From positions 1-35,517 of the forward strand of contig NZ_JALIRM010000021.1 in NCBI RefSeq assembly GCF_022900255.1: a stretch of DNA of 35,517 nt, given 5' to 3'. How positions within the stretch are numbered: position 1 is the stretch's first letter; every line of letters starts with the position of its first letter. Below the pieces are notes generated by a model, which was not told where the DNA came from, did not search any database, and worked only from the letters and a program-made list of their open reading frames with translations. Position numbers and translations under genes: made by a program. Positions 1-7,192 of this stretch are shown here, one piece after another. Source of the stretch: Lederbergia wuyishanensis. Its GTDB lineage: Bacteria > Bacillota > Bacilli > Bacillales > Bacillaceae_C.

Positions 1-87
1 TATTACAACAATAACCGGATTAAGCAAAAACTGGCTGGCATGAGTCCGGTTCAATACCGTCTTCACACCAGCCAACTAGCTGCGTAA
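1..87 (+). CDS. IS3-family transposase OrfB, C-terminal fragment
   Basis: The open frame enters from the left edge and ends at TAA 85-87. It reads YYNNNRIKQKLAGM followed by SPVQYRLHTSQLAA. The N-N-R-I-K-x-K-L-x-G-M-S-P-x-x-Y-R tail is typical of the C-terminus of IS150-group integrases, just after the catalytic DDE core. Only about 28 residues are present, so activity cannot be judged. The same peptide is encoded on the minus strand at the right edge. Confidence 0.8.
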   Translation, partial: YYNNNRIKQKLAGMSPVQYRLHTSQLAA

Positions 88-118
88 TATGAAACTCTAA
101 CTTTTAGGGGTCACATCA
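1..118 (+). mobile_element. IS3-family (IS150-like) element, right end only
   Basis: This is the 3' end of an insertion sequence. It carries the last 28 codons of an orfB-type transposase and a terminal sequence ending in ...GGGGTCACATCA. The same terminus occurs inverted at 35399-35517. The two copies agree up to position 118 and then diverge, which sets the element boundary. The end obeys the TG...CA rule of the IS3 family. The rest of the element lies outside the window, so no target duplication can be tested. The next bases, gaggcgg followed by a T-run (119-130), look like the 3' half of a terminator that the insertion may have split; that is inference. Confidence 0.85.
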
Positions 119-255
119 GAGGCGGTTTTTTCTTTTTCTGTATGAACTAGTTATACTGTATGGCAATTTCCCTAATTGCTATAATTTCAGATATATTCAT
201 CCCGGTTTTATCAATTTCTCTAACATTCTCATGTTTATTTAATCATTTTTTGATT

Positions 256-455
256 CTATTAGCCGTTGTGTTTGCTCTATTAGCCATCATTCGTTTCTAT
301 TAGCCGTTATGCTCGCTCTATTAGCCATCATTTGTTTCTATTAGCCGTTATGCTCGCTCTATTAGCCATCATTTGTTTCTATTAGCCGTTATGCTCGCTC
401 TATTAGCCATCATTTGTTTCTATTAGCCGTTATGCTCTATCTATTAGCTATCATA
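256..455. repeat. Tandem repeat, 10 copies of CTATTAGCC core in 41-bp units
   Basis: The core CTATTAGCC (last copy CTATTAGCT) starts at 256, 277, 297, 318, 338, 359, 379, 400, 420 and 441. Spacing alternates strictly 21/20 bp, so the true unit is 41 bp with two half-units. One half continues GTTATGCTCGCT, the other ATCATTTGTTT. The outer copies are diverged and the inner ones identical. The unit is not a multiple of three and has no open frame through it, so it is not coding. It lies downstream of the NERD gene and next to the IS end. The stretch 119-255 before it is AT-rich and I see nothing else in it. Confidence 0.9.
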
Positions 456-497
456 CTTGGTTTATCTTTTTTTCTCTTAGTCTTGAATTTTCATTAA

Positions 498-1486
498 TCA
501 CATATTTAGGATTTTGCGAAGTTGTTCTACGCTCAATTCATATTCCCTATGCCTAAGCTCGCCTTTATATGGGAGATTGAGCGACTTTAGTATTTTTGAA
601 GCCACATGAACTGATGATACTCCCGTGAATTCTCTAAACTTTCGATTAGTAATTTTAGAATCTAGAAGTATAGTATAATCTATTAAAGTTTTGTATAATG
701 CCTTTTTATCTGTTTTACCGCATATAGTGCAGGTCCAATTTCTTCTGATTCTTTTAATAGATAGTGGTTGCATTCTTCACAAAAAATTCCCCTTAAAAGC
801 TCTTCCTCCTGTATTTGATATCTCTCCATTAAATTCGGCCATGCTGGTGTATGCAACTTTAGCAGCAAACGGGTTATTTTCTGCATGTCTTTTTTATCTA
901 ATATCGGATTCCGAGATTTACGGCTGACCACTTCCAATTTTGTTCGAATAGCAGCTGGACGAATGACTTTTTGGGCAACAGATGGATAATTGGGATTTGG
1001 TTTAATGATGGAGTGTTGATTGGTTATCACAACAAAGGAGGTATTCGGCACTCGGGGTATTGAGTGTTTTTCTAGCAAGGCAGTTAAAAAATATTGTTGA
1101 TTTTCTGCTTGGAGAATTGGATTGGGGAATATGTCTAGCTTGTTATCTAAGTTTCTTTCTAACTGATTTGGATCAAAAAACAGTTCTCCTAAGATGTTTT
1201 TCCCTTCTAATATAGCGAAAAAACTTGGGGAAACGATTAAGGTATCAATTTGAAAATAGGAATCTTCCGATATTGGAAGGCGCATATCGTGAAAAACAGC
1301 ATACTCATCACTATTAAAAATACTCTCAACATAGTAATCCAGGCTTTGCTCTCCGCGAAATCCAGCCCATCTTCTGGATAATTCTTCTTCGATATCACCT
1401 CTTTTAGAATGATTTAGCGGAATCCTCTTCAACAATGCCTCTAGCATAAAAATTATAACCGGAACGGTTCTTGCTTTCTTAACCAA
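498..1486 (-). pseudogene. NERD-domain protein gene, frameshifted
   Basis: Two overlapping minus-strand frames make one protein. Frame one (1486-683) starts at TTG with SD GAGGTGAT. It carries the NERD (nuclease-related) domain: an R-G-E-Q motif near residue 45, then Q-I-D-T-L-I-V near 76-82 and E-G-K-N near 93. It runs to the zinc-finger cysteines F-C-E-E-C-N near position 770. Frame two (773-498) continues with the second half of the finger (WTCTICGKTDKKA) and the conserved C-terminal helices ending ITNRKFREFTGV and ILKSLNLPYKGE. Intact Bacillaceae homologues, as I recall them, have both parts in one chain. A single missing base near 763-775 explains the break. No canonical slippery heptamer is present, so mutation or sequencing error is likelier than programmed shifting. 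Confidence 0.75.
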
Positions 1487-1562
1487 TTCATCACCTCAAA
1501 AATAATAGTATAAGATATTTCTTCTACAAAACTTCTTACTTCCCTCTTTTAAAAATCAAATA

Positions 1563-1586
1563 GGCATCCCGACTCCGTGGAATGCC
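1563..1586 (-). terminator. Terminator of the DUF2089 operon
   Basis: On the minus strand an 8-bp stem GGCATTCC/GGGATGCC (one G-U pair) is followed by TATTTGATTTTT. It lies about 30 bp beyond the stop codon at 1619. Confidence 0.55.
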
Positions 1587-1618
1587 CCCGTAAATAATAT
1601 CCTTTGTTTCATCCGCAG

Positions 1619-1906
1619 TTATAACCTTACAACTACTTCAGTCCCATCCTTATCTTTCACTTCCACGATTGTTAACCCGCGATAACGTTTGATTTCTCTC
1701 AATAATTTCCTAACCTCTTTGCGATCAATTGACGTAGGAATAAACGATTTTGCATGTTCTTCTACATTTTTTTGGATAACCGAATTATTTACAAATTTCC
1801 ACAACATAGGGGAAGATACAACCCATCCGCCAGCTTGTAAAAGGGCATAAGGTAAAGGAACCGTGAATTCTTTCTTGTCTTTAAGTTTCACTTTAACTTT
1901 TAGCAT
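1619..1906 (-). CDS. Small conserved protein, paralogue of the upstream gene's C-terminal domain
   Basis: This is a protein of about 95 residues that I do not recognise by name. It has no signal peptide. It reads like the C-terminal two-thirds of the neighbouring 131-residue protein: M-L-K-x-K-V at the start, a P-L-P-x-x-L-x-x-A element, then a basic/acidic helix and an ending (V-E-V-K-D-K-D-G-T-E-V-V-V) that matches the neighbour's V-D-V-E-S-K-K-G-E-K-V-S-V-V. I chose ATG 1906, with GAGTGA as SD, over the in-frame GTG at 1915. The gene is third in the DUF2089 operon, 5 bp after its predecessor. Function unknown; a role in the same complex as its paralogue is inference. Confidence 0.7.
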   Translation of the reverse strand: MLKVKVKLKDKKEFTVPLPYALLQAGGWVVSSPMLWKFVNNSVIQKNVEEHAKSFIPTSIDRKEVRKLLREIKRYRGLTIVEVKDKDGTEVVVRL

Positions 1907-1911
1907 GGCAA

Positions 1912-2307
1912 TCACTCAATAACTACGGATACTTTTTCGCCCTTTTTACTCTCTACATCAACAATTTGACCTGACAATTCGTTTTCAATGGCTTCTAATA
2001 TCAAGTCTACGTCTAGAACGTCAATATCTTTTACGTATTTCGCAGATTCCGGTATAGCAGAAGCAATGCTAAGACCCGTTTTTAATGCTACTTTGATTAA
2101 TCGTAATGGCAAGTTTACGTTTACTTTATCGCCTTCCTCAGACATAACGCGAATTTTTAACATTTTATCTAGGTAGTTCGATCCTTTAATTGTAGCTGGA
2201 GTAGAATCTTTTTCCTTTAACGCTTGGATTAATTCACTAGCTTCATCTGAGTCAAGCTTTCCCTCTTGGACCATCGTAAGTACTTTTGTAATTTCTTCTT
2301 TCATCAT
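1912..2307 (-). CDS. SHOCT-like domain-containing protein
   Basis: The N-terminal 30 residues (EEITKVLTMVQEGKLDSDEA) form a short helical module of the SHOCT-like type found at the start of YvlB-like proteins. It closely resembles the C-terminus of the DUF2089 protein encoded just upstream. From residue about 47 a beta-rich segment beginning MLKIRVMSEEGDKVNVNLP follows; this is the part duplicated in the next gene. There are no clear transmembrane helices. SD GGGAGG precedes ATG 2307 by about six bases. The gap to the DUF2089 stop is 12 bp. The family is commonly annotated as hypothetical or SHOCT-like; binding to its neighbours is inference. Confidence 0.75.
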   Translation of the reverse strand: MMKEEITKVLTMVQEGKLDSDEASELIQALKEKDSTPATIKGSNYLDKMLKIRVMSEEGDKVNVNLPLRLIKVALKTGLSIASAIPESAKYVKDIDVLDVDLILEAIENELSGQIVDVESKKGEKVSVVIE

Positions 2308-2319
2308 CTATTTCCTCCC

Positions 2320-2682
2320 TTAATTTCCCTTTATTATTTTTAATGCTTCATCAGGAGAGATTTCCCCTCTTTCAAGCATCGTAATTACTTTCTTTTCATC
2401 TACTTCACTTTTCTTTTCGGCGTACCCAAGTGCAGAAACGATTTCGTTCAACTTCCCGCGAACAGTCGGGTAGGAGATTCCCAATTCTTTTTCAACTTCT
2501 TTAATATTTCCACGGGTTTTGAGGAATATTTCTATAAAAAATAGCTGTTCTTGACTAAGAGTCGCCAACTTAGATAATTCGAATTCATTTTCAATCGTTG
2601 TATGGCAATGAGTACATTGCAGTTTTGTAATCTTCAATGCTTCGCTGCAAACAGGGCAATTTGTGATAACAGGATAAGCCAT
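2320..2682 (-). CDS. DUF2089 family protein, zinc ribbon plus HTH
   Basis: A 120-residue likely DNA-binding regulator. It begins with a zinc ribbon (C-P-V-C near residue 9 and C-T-H-C near 23). A DUF2089 helix-turn-helix core follows, with LSKLATLSQEQLFFIEIFL, RGNIKEVEKELGISYPTVR and a following helix. It ends with a SHOCT-like helix pair (MLERGEISPDEALKIIKG). I chose ATG 2682 because GAGGAGA lies just upstream; the longer frame to 2724 adds residues absent from the family. A promoter with TTTACA (2739-2734) and TATTAT (2716-2711), spaced 17 bp, precedes it. It is first in a three-gene operon and diverges from the AIM24 gene. Autoregulation is plausible, not shown. Confidence 0.85.
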   Translation of the reverse strand: MAYPVITNCPVCSEALKITKLQCTHCHTTIENEFELSKLATLSQEQLFFIEIFLKTRGNIKEVEKELGISYPTVRGKLNEIVSALGYAEKKSEVDEKKVITMLERGEISPDEALKIIKGN

Positions 2683-2710
2683 ATTCTTCTCCTCTCTTAA
2701 AGTTATTAAC

Positions 2711-2739
2711 ATAATAATACACATATTTAAAAATGTAAA
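2711..2739 (-). promoter_or_regulatory. Sigma-A promoter of DUF2089 operon
   Basis: On the minus strand TTTACA and TATTAT are separated by 17 bp, about 29 bp before the SD-linked start at 2682. Each hexamer matches consensus at five of six positions. Confidence 0.6.
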
Positions 2740-2765
2740 TAATATTTATTAAAAATATTAATGTT

Positions 2766-2813
2766 TTAATTAAAATAATTAACTTATCACCACTTTCCGA
2801 TTAAAATAATTAA
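2766..2813. promoter_or_regulatory. Paired AT-rich dyads between divergent genes
   Basis: TTAATTA-AAA-TAATTAA at 2766-2782 is a perfect 7+3+7 dyad. Its core ATTAAAATAATTAA recurs exactly at 2800-2813, 31 bp on, or about three helical turns. The pair lies between the -35 of the DUF2089 promoter and the sigma-W-like promoter of the AIM24 gene. It is a candidate operator, possibly for the DUF2089 protein; the AT-rich background lowers certainty. Confidence 0.4.
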
Positions 2814-2818
2814 TTCTT

Positions 2819-2844
2819 TGAAACTTTTTATCCAATAATCCGTA
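2819..2844 (+). promoter_or_regulatory. Sigma-W (ECF) type promoter of AIM24 gene
   Basis: TGAAAC at 2819-2824, exactly 16 bp, then CGTA at 2841-2844. This is the B. subtilis sigma-W consensus with no mismatch. It sits 26 bp before the ATG at 2871. Sigma-W responds to envelope stress and lantibiotics. Confidence 0.75.
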
Positions 2845-2870
2845 CTCTTACCTAAAGGACGGTGGACAAA

Positions 2871-3659
2871 ATGAAAAATCATGAGATTGATTACGAAATT
2901 TTTGGCGATGATATGCAGTTTGTACAAGTGGAACTTGATCCTGACGAAACAGTCGTAGCAGAAGCAGGCAGTTTAATGATGATGGAAGATGGCATTAGAA
3001 TGGAAACTGTTTTTGGAGACGGGTCGAGCGAAGGAAATGGATTCATGGGCAAATTAATGGGTGCTGGGAAAAGACTTTTAACAGGTGAGAGTCTCTTTAT
3101 GACGATGTTTACTAACGATAGCACAGGTAAAAAACATGTATCGTTTGCTTCACCTTATCCTGGCAAAATCATTCCGATGGACTTAAGTGAATATGGCGGA
3201 AAAATCATTTGCCAAAAAGACTCTTTTCTTGCGGCAGCAAAAGGAGTTTCTGTTGGAATTGCCTTTCAACGCAAACTAGGTGCTGGCTTTTTCGGTGGAG
3301 AAGGTTTCATCATGCAGAAGCTTGAAGGCGATGGTATGACATTTGTACATGCAGGCGGAACGATTCATAAAAAAGAATTAAGTCCTGGAGAAATCCTAAG
3401 AGTGGATACTGGCTGTCTTGTGGCGATGACGGGCGATGTGGATTACAATATCGAAATGGTAAAAGGAGTAAAAACAGCCCTATTCGGCGGAGAGGGATTA
3501 TTTTTCGCAACACTTCGCGGTCCTGGAACAGTTTGGATACAATCTCTTCCATTTTCTCGACTTGCAAGTCGTGTCTTTGCAGCAATGCCTGCAGGCGGAG
3601 GTTCAAAAGATGAAGGTGGAATCGGCGGATTGTTTAACATTCTTGGGGGAGATCGATAA
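2871..3659 (+). CDS. AIM24 / TIGR00266 family protein
   Basis: A 262-residue protein of the AIM24 beta-barrel family. Typical features are the start [28 protein letters not shown] near residue 33-40, glycine-rich turns (GFFGGEGF and [12 protein letters not shown]), and the C-terminal [16 protein letters not shown]. There is no signal peptide. I chose ATG 2871 (upstream GGTGG) over the GTG at 2862 because homologues start at this point. The gene is monocistronic with its own terminator and a sigma-W-type promoter. The molecular function of the bacterial family is not established; the promoter suggests membrane or envelope stress. Confidence 0.88.
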   Translation: MKNHEIDYEIFGDDMQFVQVELDPDETVVAEAGSLMMMEDGIRMETVFGDGSSEGNGFMGKLMGAGKRLLTGESLFMTMFTNDSTGKKHVSFASPYPGKIIPMDLSEYGGKIICQKDSFLAAAKGVSVGIAFQRKLGAGFFGGEGFIMQKLEGDGMTFVHAGGTIHKKELSPGEILRVDTGCLVAMTGDVDYNIEMVKGVKTALFGGEGLFFATLRGPGTVWIQSLPFSRLASRVFAAMPAGGGSKDEGGIGGLFNILGGDR

Positions 3660-3664
3660 AATGA

Positions 3665-3704
3665 AAAAGGGGCTTGCCAATTAAATTTTGGACAAGCCCC
3701 TTTT
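3665..3704 (+). terminator. Terminator of AIM24 gene
   Basis: AAAAGGGGCTTG (3665-3676) pairs perfectly with CAAGCCCCTTTT (3693-3704). A-tracts and T-tracts flank it on both sides, so it can act in both directions. Confidence 0.85.
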
Positions 3705-3746
3705 ACAATGTTCGACTGCCCTCATTATTGATTGGCAAGTCAATTA

Positions 3747-4316
3747 TTATTTCTTAATAACTCCACATACTATTCGATCACCAGCATTGCCGGCTGGATT
3801 CGTCTTATAATCATCCTTTTGAACGTGGATTACAAGAGCACTTCCATCCTCATCAAGCAACGTATTTTTCTCACCTTGTTTAAGGGTTACATTTGGAGCA
3901 GTAATTTCCACATTAACCGTACCTTTTTCCGTTACCTCTATGTTTGGTAAGTCGCCAGCATGAAACCCCCTCGGATTATCAAATCCATGTTCTCTTTGAC
4001 CAGGATTGTAATGGCCACCTGCAGATTTAAAATCCGGAGCTTCACATTTTCCCGTTTGGTGAAGGTGGATTGCCTTAGTACCAGGATCAAGCCCCTCCGC
4101 TTCGAGAAGAATTTTAACCCCTTCCGTTGTTTCGGTCACTGTGGCGTTTCCTACTTTTACGCCTTCCGTGTTAATCATATTAACGTATATCGGGGTATGA
4201 CTAATAACTGGGATGGCCTCTTCCTGATACTTAGGATTTACTTCATTATCAGAAGCACATGCCGTTAAAAAAATAGTAAAAACCAAGGTTGCCGCAAGCA
4301 TAATTGCTTTTTTCAA
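3747..4316 (-). CDS. sodC: Cu/Zn superoxide dismutase-like lipoprotein
   Basis: A 189-residue secreted lipoprotein: K-K start, hydrophobic core, lipobox LTAC with Cys20. The Cu/Zn-SOD fold follows. All metal ligands are visible: Cu H84, H86, H102, H164; Zn H102, H110, H119, D122. The disulfide pair C91/C184 and the active-site arginine R181 are also present. The nearest B. subtilis relative, YojM, is reported to lack part of its copper site, so this copy looks more complete. It should dismutate superoxide at the outer face of the membrane; activity is inferred from residues. It is a single gene converging on the AIM24 gene, with an inverted repeat over its ribosome binding site. Confidence 0.9.
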   Translation of the reverse strand: MKKAIMLAATLVFTIFLTACASDNEVNPKYQEEAIPVISHTPIYVNMINTEGVKVGNATVTETTEGVKILLEAEGLDPGTKAIHLHQTGKCEAPDFKSAGGHYNPGQREHGFDNPRGFHAGDLPNIEVTEKGTVNVEITAPNVTLKQGEKNTLLDEDGSALVIHVQKDDYKTNPAGNAGDRIVCGVIKK

Positions 4317-4325
4317 AATAAAAAC

Positions 4326-4382
4326 CTCCTGTGTTTTAAATCCTTAGCATGATTACCAAGAATTTATTTTTTAAACACAGGA
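4326..4382 (-). promoter_or_regulatory. Inverted repeat spanning sodC leader and SD
   Basis: CCTGTGTTTTAAA (starting near 4328) and TTTAAACACAGG (ending near 4381) are near-perfect inverted arms about 28 bp apart. On the sodC strand the downstream arm runs into the ribosome binding site (ACAGGAGG), so a folded leader could hide it. It could equally be an operator. Confidence 0.4.
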
Positions 4383-4394
4383 TTCTAATCAATT

Positions 4395-5129
4395 TTATTC
4401 CTCATACATCATCTTTTTAGTCATTCCACCATCCACAACTAAGTTGATTCCTGTTACAAAATCATTCAAAGGATTCGTTAAATACAGACATGCTCTAGCG
4501 ATATCTTCCGGCTTTCCGACTCGCCCAGAAAAGTGTTGAGTATGATCTACATCTCGTAAAGCTGCATAATCCCCCGTCTCGATCCATCCTGGCGAAATGG
4601 CATTTACGGTAATCCGATCCTCCGCAAATGATGCAGCAAGAGCATGAGTCACTGCAACAATACCGCCTTTTGAAGCAGCGTAAGCCTCAGAATTAGGTTC
4701 GGACATCAGCGCTCGAGTAGAGGCAATATTAACAATTGCCCCGCCCTTTTCATTTTTCCTCATATATTTTGCAGCTTCACGTGAACATAAAAATACGCTT
4801 CGTAAATTTGTATTAATCACGTTGTCCCATTCTTCAATTGACAAATCATAAGGAGAACGATTAATGCCTTTTCCAGTATTGTTGATTAAAATATCAATTT
4901 TACCGAAGTGTTCTACCGCTTTTTCCATTAGTTGAATAATTTCATCAGCGTTGCGCACATCGGTTCGTTGAAACAAGGCACCTGAGCCTAATTTTTCAGC
5001 CACAGCTTCTCCACTTGTTACATCAATATCCGCCAATACCACTTTTGCCCCTTGTTCGGCATAAGCTTTTGCAATTCCTTTTCCGATTCCATTTGCAGCC
5101 CCTGTAATAATGACAACTAGATTTTGCAT
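4395..5129 (-). CDS. Short-chain dehydrogenase/reductase (SDR)
   Basis: A classical NAD(P)-dependent SDR of about 244 residues, cytoplasmic. The cofactor motif T-G-A-A-N-G-I-G lies at residues 9-16. An aspartate ends beta-2 (VVLADID), which favours NAD(H). NNTG replaces the usual NNAG. The catalytic S-Y-K set appears as NIAS and YAASK. PGWIETG and the C-terminal VDGGMT complete the fold. Substrate unknown. ATG 5129 is preferred; an in-frame GTG at 5138 has no better ribosome binding site. It sits alone between sodC and a decayed gene. Confidence 0.87.
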   Translation of the reverse strand: MQNLVVIITGAANGIGKGIAKAYAEQGAKVVLADIDVTSGEAVAEKLGSGALFQRTDVRNADEIIQLMEKAVEHFGKIDILINNTGKGINRSPYDLSIEEWDNVINTNLRSVFLCSREAAKYMRKNEKGGAIVNIASTRALMSEPNSEAYAASKGGIVAVTHALAASFAEDRITVNAISPGWIETGDYAALRDVDHTQHFSGRVGKPEDIARACLYLTNPLNDFVTGINLVVDGGMTKKMMYEE

Positions 5130-5149
5130 AACATCCACATCCTAGTATA

Positions 5150-5632
5150 TTATTTTGACTCTACGTAGCCATGGTAAAAATCGTCCGTTAACTCGATTGC
5201 GAATACTAAGGTAACCAGCGTGTTGCGAATCGACCTTCTCAAAGTCTTCCTATCTAAAAATTGATGCTGTATGTCTTCGATCCAATTTTCAGTGTTTTCG
5301 ATTTGTTCAATTACCTTTAATAGATCTGCCTAGATTCTGCTGTCAATTCAACATTACCGTCTGCTAATAATTTTGTAAAAGATTTTCTGTTTTGCTTTAG
5401 CGCTTTTTTAAGTGAAGCTAATTCCTGTTTTTAGAGATCGATTGTTTTCCTAGTTCTACAATAAAAGAATCATCAATCGTGTTATAGAAATCCTTGACCG
5501 CAAGTGACACTTTATCCGTATCTTGTTCCTTAGCAAACTCCTAAGCGAGTTTTTATTTTTCAAGGAATTCCTTTCCGGATACATTGTCTTGGTTATAGGA
5601 GTAAGATTTATTTATACTAATCCAATTATATG
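5150..5632 (-). pseudogene. Decayed gene of unknown family
   Basis: Three minus-strand frame segments read as one old protein. Segment one (from about 5632) contains SYSYNQDNVSGKEFLEK, a TAA at 5553-5555, a TAG at 5541-5543, then EFAKEQDTDKVSLAVKDF and DDSFIVELGKQSISKN. A one-base loss near 5433 leads to QELASLKKALKQNRKSFTK. A second near 5330 leads to DLLKVIEQIENTENWIED and ends ELTDDFYHGYVESK at TAA 5152-5150. Two stops and two frameshifts show it is dead. The rest is helical and charged; I do not recognise the family. The flanking 5633-5750 is AT-rich with nothing I can name. Confidence 0.6.
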
Positions 5633-5750
5633 GATAGACCAACTTATATAATGATTAACGTAATTAATGGTATGGCTATTTTTATACTTTTTAAATCGAT
5701 TGCTCCCCTATAGATAAGTACGATCCTTCCCTGCTCCATTTCCAACTGTG

Positions 5751-6446
5751 CTATTGCAATTCATCTGTATAGTTGACCCAAATATCCTCATCTTCTACAA
5801 TTTTTAGATCCTTTGGGATTTTTAAAAATACGTACCTAGCTTCTCCAAATGAACCCGATGAACCAATACCTTGGTCTTTTCTTCCTGTAAACTGGTTAAT
5901 CACAAATTCATTTTTATATGTTGTGAAACTAATTTCTCTTTGTCTAGATTTGAAACTTAGATTTAAGTTATTATTTTGAATCTCAGCATTTAATGGTGTC
6001 ATCTCGTCTGTTATATCGAATCCATCTAGGTTACTAGCAGCTATATATTTCACTTCTATTAATCCATCATTTTCAGGTTTTCTATCTACTATAATCGTAC
6101 CATCGAAATAACCTTCAACCTGACGAATTTGCAGCTCTTTACCACTATAATCAAACTTCCACTCTTCACGAATGAGGGAAGGGTCAATTTCATTGATTCT
6201 TCCATGAAAAACAGCAGTGTCCAATGTCTCTAAGCTAGCCACTTTGGCCATCGGAAGTTCCTCAATTTCATGAGGAAGCATTTCGTACACAAAAACAGAT
6301 AGCACCAAAAGAACAGCATATGTGAATAAAAAGATTTTTACAAACTGTTTATGTTTAAAGATGTATTTTAGTCGACTACTTATCAAAAACCAAACAAGGA
6401 GGATAATAAGAACAAGCAAAGGTCCAAATATTAATAAGTTCATCAT
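5751..6446 (-). CDS. Membrane-anchored protein of an ABC operon, unknown family
   Basis: A 231-residue protein with two N-terminal transmembrane helices (about residues 4-24 and 38-58). A soluble domain of about 170 residues follows, rich in beta strands and probably extracytoplasmic. No lipobox and no catalytic motif are visible. Its ATG overlaps the stop of the permease gene (ATGA), so translation is coupled. It is last in the GntR-ATPase-permease operon. By position it is an accessory subunit of the exporter, comparable to the extra membrane proteins in ytr-type operons; that is inference. Confidence 0.7.
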   Translation of the reverse strand: MMNLLIFGPLLVLIILLVWFLISSRLKYIFKHKQFVKIFLFTYAVLLVLSVFVYEMLPHEIEELPMAKVASLETLDTAVFHGRINEIDPSLIREEWKFDYSGKELQIRQVEGYFDGTIIVDRKPENDGLIEVKYIAASNLDGFDITDEMTPLNAEIQNNNLNLSFKSRQREISFTTYKNEFVINQFTGRKDQGIGSSGSFGEARYVFLKIPKDLKIVEDEDIWVNYTDELQ

Positions 6447-7192
6447 TTCCTAACCTCCATTCTATTGGACAATACGGTAGCACCTGCAAACAACAGTCCT
6501 GAAATACCGACCACTTTTATGAGAAACAATGAAAAAACGGACTCTCTAAAAATAAAATCAAATACAACTTTTACCATACCCTCGTTTGTAATTCCTAAGA
6601 AAATGAAGGCCCCAATGATTATACAAGGAAGTAACACAATAAAAATTTTATTTATTTGAACAAGCATACCGAATATATAACCAAATGAGCTGAATAAAAG
6701 GACATACAAAATAGTTGCAAAAATACCAAGAAAGAATTCCTTTGGCGCAACAAGTAGCCCACTATTAACACCGTATTGGACATCAGAGGTGAAGTACGTA
6801 ATGACTCTAAGTAAATATCCTGACAAAATGGCAGAAGTTCCACCAATAACACTAGTTGAAATTAGAAACAAGGCATTGGCAATATTACTGCTTACTCGAT
6901 TTGATACGAATGAAAAATCATCATATCTTGCGGCTCTAGCTGTAATTAATATAGCTGTAAGAAATGCCCATAGAAACGTAAAAACAAGAACTGTTTCCGC
7001 AGAATAATACGAAATATGAATGGAATAATGCTCACTAGAAAATCCCATTCCCCCAGAACCACCTAACGAAAATAACAACCCCAACACTTGCATAAAAGCA
7101 AGGGAACTGAAACTACCAAAAAAGGCTCTTAATTTAAATTTATATTGTTTTTTCACAATATCAGATTGATTCAATTCGATTAAAGACATCAT
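6443..7192 (-). CDS. ABC transporter permease, YtrC/D-like
   Basis: A 249-residue integral membrane protein with about six hydrophobic helices and a basic N-terminal cytoplasmic stretch. There is an F-G-S-F-S-S-L-A-F-M-Q helix near residue 25 and a long pair of helices near 90-130. It overlaps the 3' end of the ATPase gene by 32 bp and the next gene by 4 bp. It has no strong sequence signature; the assignment as ABC-2-like permease rests on topology and on its place behind a YtrB-like ATPase. Confidence 0.75.
   Translation of the reverse strand: MMSLIELNQSDIVKKQYKFKLRAFFGSFSSLAFMQVLGLLFSLGGSGGMGFSSEHYSIHISYYSAETVLVFTFLWAFLTAILITARAARYDDFSFVSNRVSSNIANALFLISTSVIGGTSAILSGYLLRVITYFTSDVQYGVNSGLLVAPKEFFLGIFATILYVLLFSSFGYIFGMLVQINKIFIVLLPCIIIGAFIFLGITNEGMVKVVFDFIFRESVFSLFLIKVVGISGLLFAGATVLSNRMEVRK

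Noticed and set aside
256-455. CRISPR-like array
   Set aside because: The parts between cores are themselves repeated, not unique spacers, and the core is only 9 bp; no cas genes nearby.
683-773. Programmed -1 frameshift in the NERD gene
   Set aside because: No X-XXY-YYZ slippery heptamer in the overlap (the nearest is ATTAAAA), and homologues as I recall them are continuous.
3310-3606. Minus-strand open frames within the AIM24 gene
   Set aside because: They are shadows of a well-supported plus-strand gene and have no ribosome binding site.
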